Origin: an uncultured Spartobacteria bacterium
Lineage (GTDB): Bacteria > Verrucomicrobiota > Verrucomicrobiae > Chthoniobacterales > UBA6821
Length of the DNA stretch: 8,075 nucleotides
Assembly (NCBI GenBank): GCA_903919105.1
Contig: CAIXGT010000003.1
Coordinates: forward strand, 1 to 8,075
Reading direction: 5' to 3'
Part shown: in pieces, positions 1 to 5,933 of the stretch
How positions within the stretch are numbered: the stretch's first letter is position 1
Layout: the number at the start of each line of letters is the position of its first letter
Made by a program: the position numbers and the translations under genes
Notes under the pieces: model-generated
Seen by the model: only the letters and a program-made list of their open reading frames with translations
What the model was told of the DNA's origin: nothing
Databases searched by the model: none

Positions 1-396
1 CTGCTCGTTGTGATCGAACCCGCCGTGATCCTTCATGAGGCGGTCGAGCGTCTCCTCTCCGGCATGGCCGAACGGAGGATGTCCCAGGTCATGGGCAAGT
101 GCGATGGCCTCGGCCAGATCTTCGTTGAGTCCAAGCGCCCGCGCAATGGTCCTGCTGACCGAGGCAACCTCGATCGTGTGGGTCAGGCGTGTGCGGTAAT
201 GGTCTCCCTTGCCGTTGAGGAAGACCTGCGTCTTCCCGTCGAGTCTGCGGAAGGAGGTGCCGTGAACGACCCTGTCACGATCCCGCTGGTAGCACGTACG
301 AAAGGAATGCTCCGACTCGGGCAGCAAGCGTCCTGCGCTCTCCGAGGCCTTCTGGGCGAAGGGAGCGAGAAGGGCTTCGCGTGGATCGGGAATCAT
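1..396 (-). CDS. dgt: Deoxyguanosinetriphosphate triphosphohydrolase-like protein (dGTPase, HD domain), 3' end off the window
   Basis: This is the N-terminal 132 codons of a dGTPase-like HD-domain enzyme. The family hydrolyses dGTP (some members other dNTPs) to the deoxynucleoside and triphosphate in the cytoplasm, which affects dNTP pools and mutation rate. The frame is open from the ATG at 396 to the left edge. It shows the early family signature [17 protein letters not shown] (residues 36-52), then [11 protein letters not shown] (68-78) with the first metal-ligand His73. Next comes [13 protein letters not shown] (102-114), with the His102-Asp103 doublet and His106/His111, and the GFDHNEQ stretch (126-132) at the edge. 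No clear Shine-Dalgarno sequence precedes the ATG. It lies 101 bp downstream of ychF on the same strand, so co-transcription is possible. The family is clear; the natural substrate and the C-terminal part (usually a further 200 residues or more) cannot be judged here. Confidence 0.93.
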   Translation of the reverse strand, partial: MIPDPREALLAPFAQKASESAGRLLPESEHSFRTCYQRDRDRVVHGTSFRRLDGKTQVFLNGKGDHYRTRLTHTIEVASVSRTIARALGLNEDLAEAIALAHDLGHPPFGHAGEETLDRLMKDHGGFDHNEQ

Positions 397-411
397 GGAA
401 AATGTACTAGG

Positions 412-483
412 CTATTGGGCTGTTCGACTTTTGGGCTGTTGGTTTGGATCAAGGCCAATAGTCCAATGGACCAAAAGTCCATT
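412..483. repeat. Cluster of short direct and inverted repeats between ychF and dgt
   Basis: Two near-identical 13-mers, CTATTGGGCTGTT (412-424) and CTTTTGGGCTGTT (428-440), lie in tandem with a 16-bp period. A perfect 7-bp hairpin, AATGGAC-CAAAA-GTCCATT, occupies 465-483. GACTTTTGG at 426-434 recurs inverted at 471-479, and CTATTGG at 412-418 recurs inverted at 455-461. The segment is therefore built from variants of a GACTATTGG-like word on both strands. The hairpin lies 15 bp past the ychF stop and has no U-tract on the ychF-dgt transcript, so it does not look like a classical terminator. It could be a degenerate repetitive element, an mRNA-stabilising structure or a processing site. I cannot tell which. 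Confidence 0.6.
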
Positions 484-497
484 AAGCTTCTCCTAGC

Positions 498-1616
498 TCA
501 GACATTGAAACGGAATTCCATCACGTCGCCGTCCTTGACCTCGTATTCCTTGCCCTCGATGCGGAGTTTGCCCGCTTCGCGGCACTTTGGAGCTGAACCA
601 AGTGAGTCCAGGTCTGTAAAGGCCATGGTCTCGGCGGCGATAAAGCCGCGCTCGAAATCGCTGTGAATGACGCCGGCGGCTGCGGGGGCTTTGTCTCCGG
701 AGCGGATGGTCCAGGCGCGGGTTTCCTTAGGCCCGTAGGTGAAGTATGTGCGAAGTCCCAGCAGGGCATAGGCTCCGCGAATGAGCTTGCCGACGCCGCT
801 GTCGGAGACCCCCAGTCCCTCCAGATATTCCTTCGCCTCTTCGGGCGGAAGTTCGGAAAGTTCGCTCTCGATCTGGGCGCTGACAACGACAGTGCCGGTG
901 CCGTGATGGGTCGCAGCGTAATCGACGACGGCCTTCACATGGGGATTGGTGGAGTAGTCACCCAGCTCAAGCGGTGCGAGATCCTCCTCGCGTACATTCG
1001 TGGCAAATAGTACGGGCTTGGCGCTGAGCAAGAAAAAGCCCGCCATCAGTTTCTTCTCGTCATCCGACAGATGAGCTGTGTTGGCGGGTTTCCCTTCATT
1101 GAGGTGAGGGAGAAGTTTTTCACCGAGTTCGATCTCGGCTTTCGCAACCTTATCACCAGTGCGGGCGGCCTTGGTCTGGCGCTCGATCCGCTTCTGGACG
1201 GTGGCCATATCGGCAAGGACCAGTTCCGTCGTGATGATCTCGATGTCGCGGACTGGATCGATTGATCCGGCTACGTGGTGGATGTCTTCGTTCTCAAAGC
1301 AGCGGACCACCTGAACGATGGCATCGACCTCGCGTATGTGTGCCAGGAACTTGTTTCCCAATCCCTCTCCCTCGCTGGCGCCCTTCACGAGGCCTGCAAT
1401 ATCGACCACTTCGATGGCTGCCGGGATGACCTTCTCGGAGGAGGCAAGTTCCCGCAGACGCTCTAGCCGGGCGTCGGGAACGTTCACCACTCCAACGTTC
1501 GGCTCAATGGTGCAGAAGGGGAAGTTTGCCGCCTCGGCCTTGCGGCTCCGGGTGAGGGCGTTGAAGAGAGTTGATTTTCCCACGTTGGGGAGTCCGACGA
1601 TTCCTGTTCTTAACAT
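498..1616 (-). CDS. ychF: Redox-regulated ATPase/GTPase YchF (Ola1), Obg family
   Basis: This is a complete 372-residue YchF, close to the usual length of about 363. It is a universally conserved, ribosome-associated P-loop NTPase of the TRAFAC/Obg group. Characterised members prefer ATP over GTP and are linked to translation and oxidative-stress response. Visible motifs are G1 GLPNVGKST (residues 8-16), G3 [17 protein letters not shown] (72-88) and NVRE (207-210) at the G4 position. Glu in place of the usual Asp of NKxD is the family mark explaining relaxed guanine specificity. After the helical insertion, a C-terminal TGS-like domain runs from about residue 285 to 372, with [12 protein letters not shown] (318-329) and the typical ending [12 protein letters not shown]. 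The start gives the canonical [16 protein letters not shown], and AAGG lies 4 nt before the ATG. It is divergent from the Nif3-like gene and followed on the same strand by dgt. Confidence 0.98.
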   Translation of the reverse strand: MLRTGIVGLPNVGKSTLFNALTRSRKAEAANFPFCTIEPNVGVVNVPDARLERLRELASSEKVIPAAIEVVDIAGLVKGASEGEGLGNKFLAHIREVDAIVQVVRCFENEDIHHVAGSIDPVRDIEIITTELVLADMATVQKRIERQTKAARTGDKVAKAEIELGEKLLPHLNEGKPANTAHLSDDEKKLMAGFFLLSAKPVLFATNVREEDLAPLELGDYSTNPHVKAVVDYAATHHGTGTVVVSAQIESELSELPPEEAKEYLEGLGVSDSGVGKLIRGAYALLGLRTYFTYGPKETRAWTIRSGDKAPAAAGVIHSDFERGFIAAETMAFTDLDSLGSAPKCREAGKLRIEGKEYEVKDGDVMEFRFNV

Positions 1617-1685
1617 CTAACCTTGCTACCTGAGGCCGGGCCGGGGAAAAACTTCTTTCACACATCAAAGCAAAAAAACTTTTTC

Positions 1686-2465
1686 ATGAAAAAATCCCTC
1701 AAATCACTTTCTTCGCTTGTTTCGACAATGGACAGCCTCCTGCGAACAGGTGAAATCAACGATTATCCAGGAGCTGTGAATGGTCTCCAGATCGAAAACT
1801 CTGGTGCAGTCACAAGAATCGTTGCCGCTGTGGATGCCTGCGAGGAAGTCATCCGCGAGTCATCCAGAGTTCCGGGCACGCTTCTGCTGGTCCATCACGG
1901 ACTCTTCTGGAAAGGAGTGCAGACTCTCACCGGTGCCCACTACCGCAAGATCAAGGCTGCTCTTGATAACGACCTCGCCCTTTACAGTTCGCATCTCCCC
2001 TTGGATCTCCATCCGAAACTCGGAAATAATGTTCTGCTGGCTAAGGCTCTCGGTCTTACCGGGATGAAACCGGCTCTGGAGATGAAGGGCCAGAGTGTTG
2101 GGGTGATCGGAAAGGTGAGGGAGATGAAACGTGAGGACTTTGCCGAATTGCTATCAGACACTGTAGGTGGTGACGTGAAGCTGGCTCCCGGCGGTCCTAA
2201 GATCATCAAGACTGTTCTGGTGGTCACCGGGGGGGCTGGCAGCGAGGTGGCTCGGGCCGCGACGCTTGGGGTTGATGCCTTCGATGCGTTTGTAACAGGG
2301 GAGGGGCCCCACTGGAGCTACACGGCCGCTGAAGAGCTGGGGATCAATCTCTTTTATGCCGGGCACTATGCGACGGAGACCTTCGGGGTGAAGGCCCTGG
2401 CTTCACTTATTGCCACTCAGGCATGTCTTCCCTGGAGCTTTCTTGATCATCCCACAGGCCTCTAA
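1686..2465 (+). CDS. Nif3/YbgI-like dinuclear metal center protein
   Basis: This is a 259-residue protein of the NIF3 family (E. coli YbgI is about 247 aa). Family members form hexameric toroids with two metal ions per subunit. Their biochemical role is unsettled, although some databases label them 'GTP cyclohydrolase 1 type 2'. All expected metal ligands are present: the His-His pair in VHHGLFW (residues 69-75; H70, H71), SHLPLDLH (102-109; H103, D107) and the C-terminal GHYATE (226-231; H227, E231). NGLQIE (32-37) near the N-terminus is also typical. The ATG at 1686 was chosen. The frame extends to a TTG at 1623, but the extra 21 residues match nothing in the family and would almost abut ychF. 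No Shine-Dalgarno sequence is visible; the leader is A/T-rich. The stop is 9 bp before the glycosylase ATG, so the two genes are almost certainly co-transcribed. Confidence 0.95.
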   Translation: MKKSLKSLSSLVSTMDSLLRTGEINDYPGAVNGLQIENSGAVTRIVAAVDACEEVIRESSRVPGTLLLVHHGLFWKGVQTLTGAHYRKIKAALDNDLALYSSHLPLDLHPKLGNNVLLAKALGLTGMKPALEMKGQSVGVIGKVREMKREDFAELLSDTVGGDVKLAPGGPKIIKTVLVVTGGAGSEVARAATLGVDAFDAFVTGEGPHWSYTAAEELGINLFYAGHYATETFGVKALASLIATQACLPWSFLDHPTGL

Positions 2466-2474
2466 GATTTCTGC

Positions 2475-3083
2475 ATGGTGAAACCGCTCTCCCACGAGTT
2501 CTTCCAACGCGATCCTCTGATCTGCGCTCGTGAATTGATTGGCTGTACGTTTGGATTCGCTGACGTGTCGGGCGTTATCGTGGAGACAGAGGCCTATGCC
2601 TCTGAGAATGACCGAGCCTGCCATACATGGAAGAGAGCCGCTGCCCGTGAGTTCGTGGACATTCATGCGCCTGGATCGGCTTATGTTTATCTGAATTACG
2701 GGATGCACTGGCTCTTTAACTTCCTGGTGAAAGGGGGTGGGCGTGAAGGATTCGTCCTGATCCGTGCCCTGGAACCGCTGCATGGGATCCCGTTAATGAG
2801 GTCACGCAGAAAAAGGGAGCATCTCATGGAACTCTGCAGTGGACCCGCAAAACTGACCCAGGCACTCGGGATTGAGGGGAGTCTTCATGGGTCCGATCCC
2901 TTTGCAGGCAACGGTTGGTGCCTCGGCAAAGCCACGGGGAATCAGGAGGTCGTTGTCTCAAGACGCATTGGAATCACTCTGGACGCGGAGTATCCTTGGC
3001 GGTTTCTGAGAAAGGGTTGCCCTTTTGTGAGCGTCACAGCCGGAGTTAATAGCCCCGTACAAAAGAAAAGCCGGACCGACTGA
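2475..3083 (+). CDS. mpg: 3-methyladenine DNA glycosylase, AAG/MPG family
   Basis: This is a complete 202-residue alkyladenine DNA glycosylase of the mammalian-AAG type. It excises 3-methyladenine, hypoxanthine and related damaged purines to start base-excision repair. Family landmarks, aligned by eye to human AAG, are VETEAY (residues 36-41), with Glu39 at the place of catalytic Glu125 and Tyr41 at Tyr127, and His50 at His136. PGSAYVYLNYGMHWLFN (66-82) holds Tyr75 at the DNA-intercalating Tyr162 and Asn82 at Asn169. LIRALEP (95-101), GPAKLTQALGI (about 123-133) and RRIGI (about 163-167) follow. NYGMHW replaces the more common IYGMHY, and the catalytic set appears intact. It is the second gene of a pair with the Nif3-like gene (9-bp gap). 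Its TGA lies in the loop of a perfect hairpin. The Shine-Dalgarno sequence is weak or absent. Confidence 0.96.
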   Translation: MVKPLSHEFFQRDPLICARELIGCTFGFADVSGVIVETEAYASENDRACHTWKRAAAREFVDIHAPGSAYVYLNYGMHWLFNFLVKGGGREGFVLIRALEPLHGIPLMRSRRKREHLMELCSGPAKLTQALGIEGSLHGSDPFAGNGWCLGKATGNQEVVVSRRIGITLDAEYPWRFLRKGCPFVSVTAGVNSPVQKKSRTD

Positions 3084-3093
3084 ACGGTCCGGC
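3070..3093 (-). terminator. Perfect 9-bp hairpin with U-rich tail on the minus strand
   Basis: The arms GCCGGACCG and CGGTCCGGC flank a 6-nt loop, ACTGAA, which contains the TGA stop of the glycosylase gene. Read on the minus strand, the stem is followed directly by TTTTCTTTTG, so it works best as a second terminator for the lipoprotein transcript. On the plus strand no T-tract follows, so for the glycosylase mRNA it would be only a 3'-end structure. Confidence 0.8.
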
Positions 3094-3111
3094 AATTCTG
3101 GAGTTGAGGAG

Positions 3112-3131
3112 AAAAGCGCCAAGGCGCTTTT
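3112..3131. terminator. Bidirectional intrinsic terminator between the glycosylase and lipoprotein genes
   Basis: AAAAGCGC-CAAG-GCGCTTTT is a perfect inverted repeat. The A-run on one side and the T-run on the other give a U-tract on both strands. It lies 28 bp past the glycosylase stop and 7 bp past the lipoprotein stop, the expected place for a shared terminator of two convergent genes. Confidence 0.75.
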
Positions 3132-3138
3132 GCCTAAA

Positions 3139-3261
3139 TTACTTGCACTTGCCGACGGTGGTGGGGCAAGGCTGCTGGCAGCATTGTTTGTGGCAGCAGG
3201 CGCCGAGGCTGAGGGCTGCCGTTGCAAGCGCAACGATCGCCGCGATCTTGGTGATGGTCAT
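3139..3261 (-). CDS. Small cysteine-rich lipoprotein (40 aa), function unknown
   Basis: This encodes a 40-residue protein with a complete lipoprotein signal. Lys5 is followed by a hydrophobic stretch, IAAIVALATAALSLG (6-20), and the lipobox LGAC (19-22). Cleavage before Cys22 and lipidation would leave a mature peptide of only 19 residues, CCHKQCCQQPCPTTVGKCK. Six of these are cysteines (22, 23, 27, 28, 32, 39), and there is one His. The start at 3261 is preferred over an in-frame ATG at 3321 because AAAGGAGG lies 11 nt before it and because it places the signal peptide at the N-terminus. The gene has its own terminators 7 bp downstream and is divergent from rpoN. Having both a strong ribosome-binding site and a terminator argues that it is real despite its size. 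The role is unknown. Metal or redox chemistry in the envelope is conceivable but is only suggested by composition. Confidence 0.8.
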   Translation of the reverse strand: MTITKIAAIVALATAALSLGACCHKQCCQQPCPTTVGKCK

Positions 3262-3272
3262 AATAAATTTCG

Positions 3273-3280
3273 CCTCCTTT
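3273..3280 (-). promoter_or_regulatory. Strong Shine-Dalgarno sequence of the small lipoprotein gene
   Basis: On the minus strand this reads AAAGGAGG, 11 nt before the ATG at 3261. It is the only near-perfect Shine-Dalgarno sequence in front of any gene in this window, and it decides the start of the lipoprotein. Confidence 0.75.
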
Positions 3281-3323
3281 GTGTGCTGGTTGCTCACCAG
3301 AAAGTTAACTCCTTCATCCATTC

Positions 3324-3354
3324 ATTACAGCCTGCATATTCGCTTATTCTTCAA
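3324..3354 (-). promoter_or_regulatory. Possible sigma-70-type promoter of the small lipoprotein gene
   Basis: On the minus strand TTGAAG (3354-3349) and TGTAAT (3329-3324) resemble -35 and -10 boxes. The 19-bp spacer is longer than the ideal 17. A transcript starting near 3317 would have a leader of about 55 nt. This is a tentative visual match only. Confidence 0.25.
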
Positions 3355-3359
3355 TTGGT

Positions 3360-3381
3360 GTGAAAGGTGGAAATATTTCAC
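3360..3381. promoter_or_regulatory. Inverted repeat GTGAAA-N10-TTTCAC in the lipoprotein/rpoN divergent region
   Basis: Two perfect 6-bp arms (3360-3365 and 3376-3381) are separated by 10 bp, which places them about two helical turns apart centre to centre. An overlapping palindrome, GAAATATTTC, occupies 3370-3379. The repeat ends 4 bp before the putative -24/-12 element of rpoN, so a protein bound here could affect rpoN, the lipoprotein gene, or both. No regulator can be named. Confidence 0.35.
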
Positions 3382-3385
3382 GAAA

Positions 3386-3401
3386 TGGCCCAAAAGTTGC
3401 T
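3386..3401 (+). promoter_or_regulatory. Putative sigma-54 (-24/-12) promoter upstream of rpoN
   Basis: The sequence TGGCCCAAAAGTTGCT matches the sigma-54 consensus TGGCACG-N4-TTGCW. It has the invariant GG (3387-3388) and GC (3399-3400) with exactly 10 bp between them and a full TTGC; only two positions in the -24 half differ. Transcription would begin about 12 bp after the GC, near 3412-3413, leaving a leader of about 22 nt before the rpoN ATG. The match, spacing, orientation and position all fit. I see no enhancer-binding site that can be assigned with confidence. Confidence 0.5.
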
Positions 3402-3434
3402 TGTAATTGATTAGCTCTGTTTCATCAATAAGTA

Positions 3435-4883
3435 ATGGCTGGAATGGAACTCATCGCGGGTGTTGCCCAACAGCAGGCACTTTCCCCGCAAATGCAGCAG
3501 AGTCTCCAGTTGCTGCAGACTCCTGTAGCAGAGCTTCGTCAGATGATTGCCGTGGAGTTGGCCACTAATCCCGTTCTGGAAGAAGAAGATCTTCTAGGGG
3601 GATCCACTGATTCAGATGAGGATACTCATCCCCATTCCCTTCCCAAAGAGGAGAATGATAGAAGGGCGAGAGATAATGAATTTTCGCTACAAGACGAGTG
3701 GCGCGATTACCTGCCTCAGGCATCAACCCGATCCGCCTATTCCGCAGAGGATGAGGAACGTCGGAGATTTCTTTTTGAATCGCAAGTCTCAAGGCCGACG
3801 CTCAGGAACCTGGTGATGGATCAGGCTGCGGGTTTTCCTCCCGAAGAACTACACCTAGTCGAACTTATCGCCGGAAGCCTGGACGAGGATGGCTATCTGA
3901 GAATGAGCGTTTCGGATCTAGCTTTAGCGGCAGGAGTTTCCGAGTTGCCCATGGAGGCTGTCTTGAGAAAAGTCCGCGAATTCGAGCCTCCGGGAGTGGC
4001 GGCCTCGGATCTCGCGGATTGCCTTCTTCTCCAGCTCTCGAGACGGAATGATGGGAATGGACTTGCTGCCCGGATTCTCAGTCACCATCTCCCTCAGTTG
4101 GCCCGTCACCGCTATGACGAGATCGCCCGTGATCTCCGTGTCCCCGTTGCTGATGTCACCGCGGCCGCCCGCCACATCGCAACGTTGGAGCCGAAGCCTG
4201 GGCGTCCCTTCACATCGGCCGATGAGCAGGGTGTCATTCCCGACCTGATCGTCATTCCGCAAACGAGAGGTGATGCTGAGGGAGGTGGTGATAAAGGGGG
4301 ATTTTCGGTCCGTCTCAATGAGGATGAACTTCCCCGCCTCAAGATCAGCAATGATTACAAGGAACTGCTTGCAGAGCGCGGTCAGAACGAGGAACTGTTG
4401 CTGTACCTTCGCGAGAAAATCAAGGGAGCGCGGTTTTTTCTACGCAGTCTTCAGCAGCGTCAGCAGACCCTGCTTGCCATCGGAAACCAGATCGTTTCTC
4501 GGCAGGAGGAGTTTTTTCGCAAGGGGGCCTCTGCTCTCAAGCCCCTGATTATGGCTCAGATCGCGGACGCCGTAGGCCTGCATGTCACCACCGTCAGCCG
4601 CGCCGTCTCTGGAAAATACATGGATACGCCCCAGGGATTATTAGAGATGAGATATTTTTTTACCCCTGGATTCCAGAACTCCGATGGTACCGCGGTCAGT
4701 AATGAGATGGTGAAGGGAGCAATCCGCGACATGGTGGACAAGGAATCTCCCCGTGCCACACTAAGCGATCAGGAAATTGTTGAGGAGTTGGAGGCGAGGG
4801 GACTGAAGGTTGCCCGCAGAACTATTGCCAAGTACCGCGAACAGCTTGGGATTTTACCGAGCCATCTGAGGAAGGGCCGCTGA
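3435..4883 (+). CDS. rpoN: RNA polymerase sigma-54 factor RpoN
   Basis: This is a complete 482-residue sigma-54 (E. coli RpoN is 477). It directs RNA polymerase to -24/-12 promoters and needs an AAA+ enhancer-binding protein to open them. Region I is at the N-terminus: Gln/Leu-rich with QQQALSPQMQQSLQLLQ (about 12-28) and LATNPVLEEE (about 42-51). It is followed by a variable acidic region II (about 50-95). The core-binding domain spans roughly 110-300. The helix-turn-helix includes QIADAVGLHVTTVSRAVSGKY (about 375-395). The RpoN box ARRTIAKYRE (460-469), which reads the -24 element, is intact close to the C-terminus. The ATG at 3435 gives MAGMEL; the ATG at 3444 is an equally possible start, since neither has a clear Shine-Dalgarno sequence. 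A -24/-12-like element sits just upstream. It is convergent with glk across 27 bp and has no typical rpoN neighbours (lptB, hpf, ptsN). Confidence 0.98.
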   Translation: MAGMELIAGVAQQQALSPQMQQSLQLLQTPVAELRQMIAVELATNPVLEEEDLLGGSTDSDEDTHPHSLPKEENDRRARDNEFSLQDEWRDYLPQASTRSAYSAEDEERRRFLFESQVSRPTLRNLVMDQAAGFPPEELHLVELIAGSLDEDGYLRMSVSDLALAAGVSELPMEAVLRKVREFEPPGVAASDLADCLLLQLSRRNDGNGLAARILSHHLPQLARHRYDEIARDLRVPVADVTAAARHIATLEPKPGRPFTSADEQGVIPDLIVIPQTRGDAEGGGDKGGFSVRLNEDELPRLKISNDYKELLAERGQNEELLLYLREKIKGARFFLRSLQQRQQTLLAIGNQIVSRQEEFFRKGASALKPLIMAQIADAVGLHVTTVSRAVSGKYMDTPQGLLEMRYFFTPGFQNSDGTAVSNEMVKGAIRDMVDKESPRATLSDQEIVEELEARGLKVARRTIAKYREQLGILPSHLRKGR

Positions 4884-4900
4884 TTGAGCCGGAGATTTTC

Positions 4901-4924
4901 TGCTAGCGATCTACCGCTCTAGCA
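4901..4924. terminator. Imperfect hairpin at the rpoN/glk convergent junction
   Basis: TGCTAGCG and CGCTCTAGCA pair with a 2-nt bulge around the loop ATCTAC, overlapping the glk TAG stop. Neither strand has a good T-tract after it. Its position between the ends of two convergent genes suggests a termination role, but the structure alone is weak evidence. Confidence 0.3.
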
Positions 4925-5915
4925 TCCGTAGTGCGTTCTTTGCAGAGCCAAGAAGCGCGGTTTCGTCATTCAAGACGACATTGATCGGCATCGTCTCCAG
5001 GAGTGATCTGAGCCGTCCTTTATTTAGGAAGCTTTCCAAGAAGAGCGGACGCCGGAGAAGCGGCAGGATCTTTGGAGGGATACCTCCTCCGAGGAAGACT
5101 CCGCCTGTGGCCATGGTCTTGAGTGCCAGATTGGAGGCCTCGGCGCCGAGCGTCCTGACAAAGAGATCCATTGTTGAGATGCAGAGCGGGCACGATCCAT
5201 CCGCTGCATGCTTGTCGATGACGGCTGCTGCATCGTGCTCCATGATCTCGCGAGCGACAGAAGTATTTTCGACTCCGCGCCCCGTGTCGCGTAGAAAGCG
5301 GTAGATGTTGGCGATTCCCATCCCTGAGACAACCCGCTCGAAGCTGACGCTGCCGTATTCGCGCCGAAGGAAGTTGAGAAGATCGTGCTGGAGTTCGTCT
5401 GTGGGGGCGAAGTCCGCATGACCCCCTTCGCTGGCCCAGGGGGTATGGTGTGTGCCGTCCCAGAAGAGGCCTGCCTCACCAAGTCCTGTTCCGGGGGCAA
5501 TGACGCACTGGTTCCCGGCATGAGAACCGGAACCAGCCTGGAGTGGAGCAAGGTCAGTTTGACGTAGTGCCGCCAGCCCATAGGCCGTCGATTCGAGGTC
5601 GTTCAGCACCTCGACGCGTGGGATGCCGATGAGTTTCGGAAGGGCATTGATCTCAATCTTCCAGCCAAGGTTACTTGCTGTGACGATACCTGCGATATTG
5701 GGTCCCGGTACGCCGAAGCAGGCTGTCCTGAGGGGGGATTCCAGTTTGAGATCCTTGAGAAAAAGACCGGCCATTTCCTCGAGAGAGGAGTGGTCTGCGC
5801 TATGGAATTTCGCAAAATGCAGGCGGGTCATCTCCGCGTCGTTGCGGAAGACGGCCACGCGGAAATTGGTCCCGCCGAGATCTCCGGCGAGAATCAAGGC
5901 GGGTGATTCAGGCAT
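4911..5915 (-). CDS. glk: Glucokinase (Glk family)
   Basis: This is a 334-residue cytoplasmic ATP-dependent glucokinase of the bacterial Glk type (E. coli 321 aa), making glucose 6-phosphate. Visible features are the phosphate-1 motif LAGDLGGTNFRVAV (residues 9-22), the sugar-loop SNLGW (81-85), and LNDLES (104-109) with catalytic Asp106, equivalent to E. coli Asp100. APGTGLGEAGL (140-150, phosphate-2) and SEGGHADFAP (162-171) follow, with glucose-contacting Glu163 and His166. GGVFLGGGIPP near residue 270 is the adenosine motif. There is no CxCGxxGC zinc motif, which separates it from ROK-type glucokinases. It follows serA by 18 bp on the same strand, so it is probably translated from a serA-glk mRNA. 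The Shine-Dalgarno sequence is absent. I infer glucose specificity from the motif set; a related hexose remains possible. Confidence 0.95.
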   Translation of the reverse strand: MPESPALILAGDLGGTNFRVAVFRNDAEMTRLHFAKFHSADHSSLEEMAGLFLKDLKLESPLRTACFGVPGPNIAGIVTASNLGWKIEINALPKLIGIPRVEVLNDLESTAYGLAALRQTDLAPLQAGSGSHAGNQCVIAPGTGLGEAGLFWDGTHHTPWASEGGHADFAPTDELQHDLLNFLRREYGSVSFERVVSGMGIANIYRFLRDTGRGVENTSVAREIMEHDAAAVIDKHAADGSCPLCISTMDLFVRTLGAEASNLALKTMATGGVFLGGGIPPKILPLLRRPLFLESFLNKGRLRSLLETMPINVVLNDETALLGSAKNALRMLER

Positions 5916-5933
5916 AGCGCCGAGGGATGCTGC

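Noticed and set aside
10..666. A 218-codon open frame on the plus strand
   Set aside because: It runs antisense through dgt, the repeat cluster and the end of ychF, and shows no domain or hydrophobic pattern. The opposite strand explains the DNA.
1623..1685. A 21-residue N-terminal extension of the Nif3-like protein from a TTG codon
   Set aside because: The extension does not match the family, starts 6 bp from the ychF start and would leave no room for promoters. ATG 1686 gives the usual length.
2229..2235. A run of seven G in the Nif3-like gene as a possible phase-variable tract
   Set aside because: The frame is intact through it, the run is short and the gene is housekeeping-like, so no sign of phase variation.
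3262..3321. A longer lipoprotein starting at the ATG at 3321
   Set aside because: It would put 20 polar residues before the signal peptide and place the strong Shine-Dalgarno sequence inside the coding region.
3104..3406. A 100-codon plus-strand frame (with a second one at 3130-3363) over the lipoprotein region
   Set aside because: It starts inside the terminator region and runs antisense to the lipoprotein gene, which has a signal peptide, a Shine-Dalgarno sequence and terminators. It also crosses the rpoN promoter region.
5024..5581. A 185-codon minus-strand frame overlapping glk
   Set aside because: It is an out-of-frame shadow of glk, biased in Ser, Pro and Arg, without recognisable motifs.
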